From positions 1 through 11,240 of the forward strand of contig CAYGHG010000088.1 of the NCBI GenBank assembly GCA_964349515.1: a stretch of DNA of 11,240 bases, read 5' to 3'. A program made the position numbers and the translations under genes. The stretch is from CAYGHG01 sp964349515. GTDB lineage: Bacteria > Oederibacteriota > PGYV01 > CAYGHG01. The notes beneath the pieces were generated by a model. The model made no database searches. It was given only the letters and a program-made list of their open reading frames with translations, and was not told the DNA's origin. Below, piece by piece: positions 8,451 to 11,240 of this stretch; the first letter of the stretch is position 1; each line of letters starts with the position of its first letter.

Positions 8451-8527
8451 CCTCCGCATCTTAAATCATTTTATTTCGTTTTGATCTGTATTTGTTCTCA
8501 TTATAGCTTATAGCTTGTCTTACTTAA
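8451..8527 (-). promoter_or_regulatory. Candidate clpC promoter and ribosome binding site
   Basis: The 73-base gap between ilvE and clpC contains a perfect minus-strand TATAAT at 8500-8505. The best -35 candidate at normal spacing is TTAAGT (8522-8527, 16-base spacer), which overlaps the ilvE stop and matches TTGACA at only three positions. The predicted leader would be about 45 bases and AT-rich. A GGAGG (8451-8455) precedes the clpC ATG with a short four-base spacer. No CIRCE palindrome is present. The poor -35 may mean an activator, another sigma factor, or that most transcription comes from upstream. Confidence 0.45.
8501..8516. repeat. Period-7 tandem repeat over the clpC -10 region
   Basis: Sixteen bases with an exact period of seven (TTATAGC, TTATAGC, TT on the plus strand; AAGCTAT twice on the minus strand). 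The tract overlaps the putative clpC -10 hexamer at 8500-8505. Direct heptamer repeats placed over a promoter are the layout used by some stress-gene repressors, including the clpC repressor CtsR, but this heptamer is not the CtsR consensus. It could also be a chance feature of AT-rich DNA. Confidence 0.5.
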
Positions 8528-9389
8528 CCTTCACCCCGAGTTTGGGCGTCAGCTTCATAAATTCTGACGAGAGTTTCCCGGTCATTGTTCCCGGAACTCC
8601 GTCCCCTATTTCCCTGTTGTCTATTTTTACAACGGGAATAAGTTTTGCGGCCGTGCCTGTTAAAAAGCACTCGTCGGCGGTATAAAGTTCATACCTGGTC
8701 AGAAGGTTTTCAACAACCTTGATTTTAAGCCCCCGCGCTATCTCTATGACGGTGCGCCTTGTTATCCCGTTCAGGCCCCCGCAGTCCAGCGACGGCGTGT
8801 ACAGTACGCCGTCTTTTGCTATGAATATGTTGTCGCCTGTTGCTTCAGATACAAACCCCGCCTGATTCATCATCACCGCTTCCAGGCTGCCGTGGTTTTT
8901 CGCCTCTATCTTCGCAAGAATGTTGTTCAGGTAGTTAAGTGATTTCACCTGCGGGTTCACAGACTCACTCAGATTTCTGCGGGTGGGAACCGTTATTATT
9001 GAAAGGCCTTTTTCATAAAACTCGTCGGGATAGAGCGTAATCGCAGAGGCTATTATAAAATAAAAGGCCTTTGGGCATTTTGCCGGGTCAAGTCCCAGGT
9101 CTCCGGGTCCGCGCGTCACTACGAGCCTTATGTAACCGTCCTTTACATTGTTTGCCTTTACCGTTCTCACCACTTCTTTTATCATCTCTTTGGGTGTTAT
9201 CGGTATATTCAGCATTATGTATTTTGCCGAATTGTAAAGCCTGATTATGTGGTCCTCCAGCCTGAATACGTTGCTTTTATAAACCCTTATACCCTCAAAA
9301 ACTCCGTCCCCATAAAGCAGGCCGTGGTCAAAAACCGAAACAACCGCCTGTTCCTTTGGTACTATTACTCCGTTTAAATTCACCTTCAT
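8520..9389 (-). CDS. ilvE: Branched-chain amino acid aminotransferase (class IV PLP enzyme)
   Basis: Predicted cytoplasmic PLP enzyme that reversibly transfers the amino group between 2-oxoglutarate/glutamate and leucine, isoleucine or valine, the last step of their synthesis. The 289 residues fit the short IlvE form. Fold-type IV motifs are clear: DHGLLYGDGVFEGIRVY (21-37, with the substrate-pocket Tyr26 and Arg35), Arg50 in HIIRLYNSAK, the likely PLP lysine Lys149 in QVKSLNYLNNILAKIEA, the SEATGDNIF element (181-189, Glu182 expected to contact the pyridine nitrogen), and NGITRRTVIEIA (207-217), which should bind the phosphate. The late GDGVPGTMTGKL motif favours IlvE over D-amino acid transaminase or aminodeoxychorismate lyase, which share the fold, but substrate specificity cannot be proven from sequence. 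The ATG has a GGAGG eight to nine bases upstream. No other branched-chain pathway gene is adjacent, which is unusual for ilvE. Confidence 0.9.
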   Translation of the reverse strand: MKVNLNGVIVPKEQAVVSVFDHGLLYGDGVFEGIRVYKSNVFRLEDHIIRLYNSAKYIMLNIPITPKEMIKEVVRTVKANNVKDGYIRLVVTRGPGDLGLDPAKCPKAFYFIIASAITLYPDEFYEKGLSIITVPTRRNLSESVNPQVKSLNYLNNILAKIEAKNHGSLEAVMMNQAGFVSEATGDNIFIAKDGVLYTPSLDCGGLNGITRRTVIEIARGLKIKVVENLLTRYELYTADECFLTGTAAKLIPVVKIDNREIGDGVPGTMTGKLSSEFMKLTPKLGVKVK

Positions 9390-9399
9390 GATAGTCTTC

Positions 9400-9442
9400 C
9401 TCCGTTTTAATATTATAAATATTATAACTTAAAAATCAGGTT
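9400..9442 (-). promoter_or_regulatory. Candidate ilvE promoter with two TATAAT hexamers, and ribosome binding site
   Basis: The 56-base gap between lolD and ilvE is strongly AT-rich. On the minus strand it holds two perfect TATAAT hexamers (9421-9426 and 9412-9417), nine bases apart. A weak -35 candidate CTGATT (9434-9439, three matches to TTGACA) lies 16 bases upstream of the second hexamer. A strong GGAGG follows, about nine bases before the ilvE ATG. This suggests ilvE has its own promoter with a very short leader. No terminator hairpin is seen, so lolCD readthrough is also possible. Confidence 0.45.
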
Positions 9443-9445
9443 TTT

Positions 9446-10135
9446 TTACTGTTTTTTCTTTATCCCCTGTATGCCGCCGTCGTCTATATGTATGACCTTG
9501 TTGCCGAAAGCGGTGAGGTGTTCGTTATGCGTTACGATTACGAAAGTCTGGTTAAAACTCTTGTTAAAATCAAGAATAATTTTATGTATTATATCCGCAT
9601 TCTGTCTGTCCAGATTGCCCGTCGGCTCGTCCGCGAATATTATGTCAGGGTCGTTAATCAGCGAGCGCGCTATCGCCACCCTCTGCTGCTCCCCGCCGGA
9701 GAGTTCGTTCGGCCTGTGCGTCATCCTTGAACCCAGGCCTATGGTTATCAGCAGTTTCTTTCCCTTTTCATAGGCCGCGTGCCTGTCGTAGCCCGCCATC
9801 AGCGCCGGCATCATCACGTTTTCTATGGCCGTAAACTCCGGAAGCAGGTGGTGGAACTGGAATACAAAACCGAATTTGCGGCTCCTCATCTGCGCGAGCT
9901 TGTCCTCATTCAGCGAGTAAATGTCAATGTCGTGCACCAGCACCTTTCCGTCAGAGGGCCTGCTTAACCCACCCATTATGGAGAGCAGCGTGGATTTGCC
10001 GGCGCCCGAGGGGCCGATCAGCATCACAAGCTCGCCCTTGTTTATTTCAAGGTCAACGTTTTTTAAGACGTTGAGCTGGTACTTTCCGTTTACAAATGTT
10101 TTCTTAACGTCGCGCACCGTCATCAGGCTACTCAT
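9446..10135 (-). CDS. lolD: LolD-type ABC transporter ATPase for lipoprotein release
   Basis: Cytoplasmic ATPase that powers the Lol lipoprotein-release transporter. All ABC motifs are intact in 229 residues: Walker A GPSGAGKST (41-49), Q-loop FQFHHLLPEF around 92-101, signature LSGGEQ (145-150), Walker B IIFADE (165-170) followed by D-loop GNLD, and switch His203 in VTHNEH. The Q-loop sequence FQFHHLLPEF and the signature context RPNELSGGEQQRVAIARSL are characteristic of the LolD/MacB-type MKL group, and the length matches LolD. The ATG at 10133-10135 lies inside the end of lolC (8-base overlap) and is preceded by GGAGG nine bases upstream. A second Met five codons in is possible but has no comparable ribosome site. 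Adjacency to a LolC/E permease rather than a MacB or FtsX partner supports the Lol assignment. Confidence 0.95.
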   Translation of the reverse strand: MSSLMTVRDVKKTFVNGKYQLNVLKNVDLEINKGELVMLIGPSGAGKSTLLSIMGGLSRPSDGKVLVHDIDIYSLNEDKLAQMRSRKFGFVFQFHHLLPEFTAIENVMMPALMAGYDRHAAYEKGKKLLITIGLGSRMTHRPNELSGGEQQRVAIARSLINDPDIIFADEPTGNLDRQNADIIHKIILDFNKSFNQTFVIVTHNEHLTAFGNKVIHIDDGGIQGIKKKQ

Positions 10136-10160
10136 AGCGTATCGCCTCCACGGGGTCGAG
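10128..10160 (-). promoter_or_regulatory. lolC-lolD overlap with internal lolD ribosome binding site
   Basis: The lolC stop TAG (10128-10130) lies downstream of the lolD ATG (10133-10135), so the two frames overlap by eight bases. On the minus strand the lolD start is preceded by TGGAGG, nine bases before the ATG and within the last codons of lolC. This layout is typical of translational coupling and equalised subunit production. The overlap and motif are seen directly; the coupling is inferred. Confidence 0.75.
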
Positions 10161-11240
10161 CCTTGACGCCTGATACGCCGGATACAGCGTGGCGAGGAAA
10201 GCTATCAGCACCGAGGCTATCGGTATTATTATGATGTCCGGATATTTCAGCGAAACCGCAAGCTTGTCTATATAGTAGATGTTGCCCCCGCCCGGCATTG
10301 ATATCGGGTAGGCCTTCAGGTACATGCAGGTCAGCACGCCCGCGGCAAAACCTATCACCGAGCCGATAAAACCGGTCATCACTCCCTGTATTATGAATAT
10401 GTTCATTATTTCGGAATTCTTTGCCCCCATTGACTTCAGGATTCCGATATCTTTTGTCTTTCTCATCACTATCATTATCAGTGTGGAGGCAATGTTGAAA
10501 GCCGCGACCATGACAATCAGAGTCAGTATTATGAACATGACGATCTTCTCTATTTTCAGCGCCTCAAAAAGATTTTTGTTCATGGACATCCAGTCGCGCG
10601 CCCACAGGTCCTTTATCTGCCTGTGGATCTCCGCGGCCACGCCCATGGCGCTTTCTATCTGCTCGGTTTTTATCGCTATTCCCGTCACCACGTCGCCCTT
10701 GCCAAAAAGTTCCTGTGCGGTTTTAATGGAAACATATGCAAATGTATTGTCGTAGTCATACATCCCGGCCTCAAATATGCCGACTATTTTCATATTTGAC
10801 ATTTTCGGCATCAGGCCTGCGGGGGTTTGCTGAAATACCGGGGAAATCAGTATTATGTCATCCCCTATATCTGCGCCTAGGGTGTTTACCAGTTCTTTGC
10901 CGAGCACTATGCCTTTTCGGTTTCCGGGCAGTTCCTTTACTATTGATTCAAACTCCCCTTTTTTCATGTGCGACGCTATGTTGTTAACTTTTGATATGGA
11001 AGCGGGGTCAACACCCCACATCATAATACCCGCCACACGCTCGCGCTGTTTTAACATCACCTGCCCCATATAATACGGCGCCGCTGCCTTGACATTGTTC
11101 ATTTTTCTGATTAAGTTTATCTTCTGCCTGTAATCATATATCCCGTCGGAAGAATACGAACCCGCGACCACGTGAGCGTTTGTGCCTATAATCTTGTCGC
11201 GTATGTCCTCGTGAAAACCGTTCATAACAGATATGACGAT
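10128..11240 (-). CDS. lolC: LolC/LolE-family lipoprotein-releasing ABC transporter permease, 5' end cut off by the window edge
   Basis: Inner-membrane subunit of the Lol ABC transporter, which extracts mature lipoproteins from the inner membrane and passes them to the periplasmic carrier LolA. The frame stays open to the window edge. The residues before the first visible Met (codon 11223-11225) read IVISV and join MNGF, giving the family's conserved SVMNGF element that follows the first transmembrane helix. That Met is therefore internal, and the true start with helix 1 lies outside. The visible 370 residues comprise a periplasmic domain (about 1-225), the typical segment RDWMSMNKNLFEALKIEK, then three hydrophobic helices (about 233-258, 280-305 and 333-353) of an FtsX-type permease domain. 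The stretch AAFNIASTLIMIVMRKTKDIGILKSMGA between them is typical, and so is the end SRLDPVEAIRYE. Whether it acts as LolC, LolE or a homodimeric LolF-like subunit cannot be told. Its stop lies inside the lolD start region. Confidence 0.93.
   Translation of the reverse strand: MVISVMNGFHEDIRDKIIGTNAHVVAGSYSSDGIYDYRQKINLIRKMNNVKAAAPYYMGQVMLKQRERVAGIMMWGVDPASISKVNNIASHMKKGEFESIVKELPGNRKGIVLGKELVNTLGADIGDDIILISPVFQQTPAGLMPKMSNMKIVGIFEAGMYDYDNTFAYVSIKTAQELFGKGDVVTGIAIKTEQIESAMGVAAEIHRQIKDLWARDWMSMNKNLFEALKIEKIVMFIILTLIVMVAAFNIASTLIMIVMRKTKDIGILKSMGAKNSEIMNIFIIQGVMTGFIGSVIGFAAGVLTCMYLKAYPISMPGGGNIYYIDKLAVSLKYPDIIIIPIASVLIAFLATLYPAYQASRLDPVEAIRYE

Noticed and set aside
8470..8486. CtsR-like operator before clpC (GATCAAA followed by an A-rich heptamer)
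   Set aside because: The first half-site has one mismatch to RGTCAAA, but the second matches at only about four of seven positions, within the reach of chance in AT-rich DNA.
9390..9447. Rho-independent terminator after lolD
   Set aside because: The A and T runs around the lolD stop do not flank a GC-rich stem; only a very weak A/T pairing is possible.
11223..11225. ATG as the true start of lolC
   Set aside because: The frame continues upstream to the edge and encodes IVISV directly before MNGF, matching the conserved SVMNGF element; the first transmembrane helix would be missing if translation began here.

Overview
The window holds six protein-coding genes packed tightly on the minus strand. 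Read in the direction of transcription (right to left) they are: a 5'-truncated LolC/LolE-type permease, its ATPase LolD, a class IV branched-chain aminotransferase (IlvE), the AAA+ unfoldase ClpC, a very long TamB-like envelope protein, and a Sir2-type NAD-dependent deacylase. No RNA genes, mobile elements, CRISPR arrays or phage remnants were seen. The longest gap between genes is 73 bases, so there is no unexplained stretch of 300 bases or more.

The organism is a diderm (outer-membrane) bacterium, because both the Lol lipoprotein-release system and a TamB-family bridge protein are present. It does not look like a classical gammaproteobacterium. It carries a ClpC-type unfoldase with a UVR-like middle segment rather than ClpA, its sirtuin resembles Thermotoga-type Sir2 more than E. 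coli CobB, and its tamB is not beside a tamA/Omp85 gene. Base composition is moderate and Shine-Dalgarno sites are mostly strong GGAGG. A less-studied or uncultured diderm lineage fits, but the window cannot fix the phylum.

Layout: lolC and lolD overlap by 8 bases (10128-10135) and are probably translationally coupled. A 56-base AT-rich gap with two TATAAT hexamers precedes ilvE (8520-9389). A 73-base gap with another TATAAT, set in a period-7 tandem repeat, precedes clpC (6017-8446). From clpC onward the genes are almost contiguous: 12 bases to tamB (785-6004) and 18 bases to sir2 (29-766). No rho-independent terminator was recognised, so a clpC-tamB-sir2 unit is likely, with lolCD and ilvE possibly reading through into it.

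Functionally, three modules concern the cell envelope and protein quality: lipoprotein extraction from the inner membrane (LolCD), inner-to-outer membrane lipid transport or outer-membrane assembly (TamB), and cytoplasmic proteolysis (ClpC with a ClpP encoded elsewhere). IlvE (branched-chain amino acids, hence precursors of branched fatty acids) and Sir2 (NAD-dependent deacylation) are metabolic neighbours whose link to the envelope genes is only inferred. I found no convincing new defence or mobile system. The most noteworthy points are the clpC-tamB-sir2 arrangement, the size and internal repeats of TamB, and the promoter-like leaders of ilvE and clpC.
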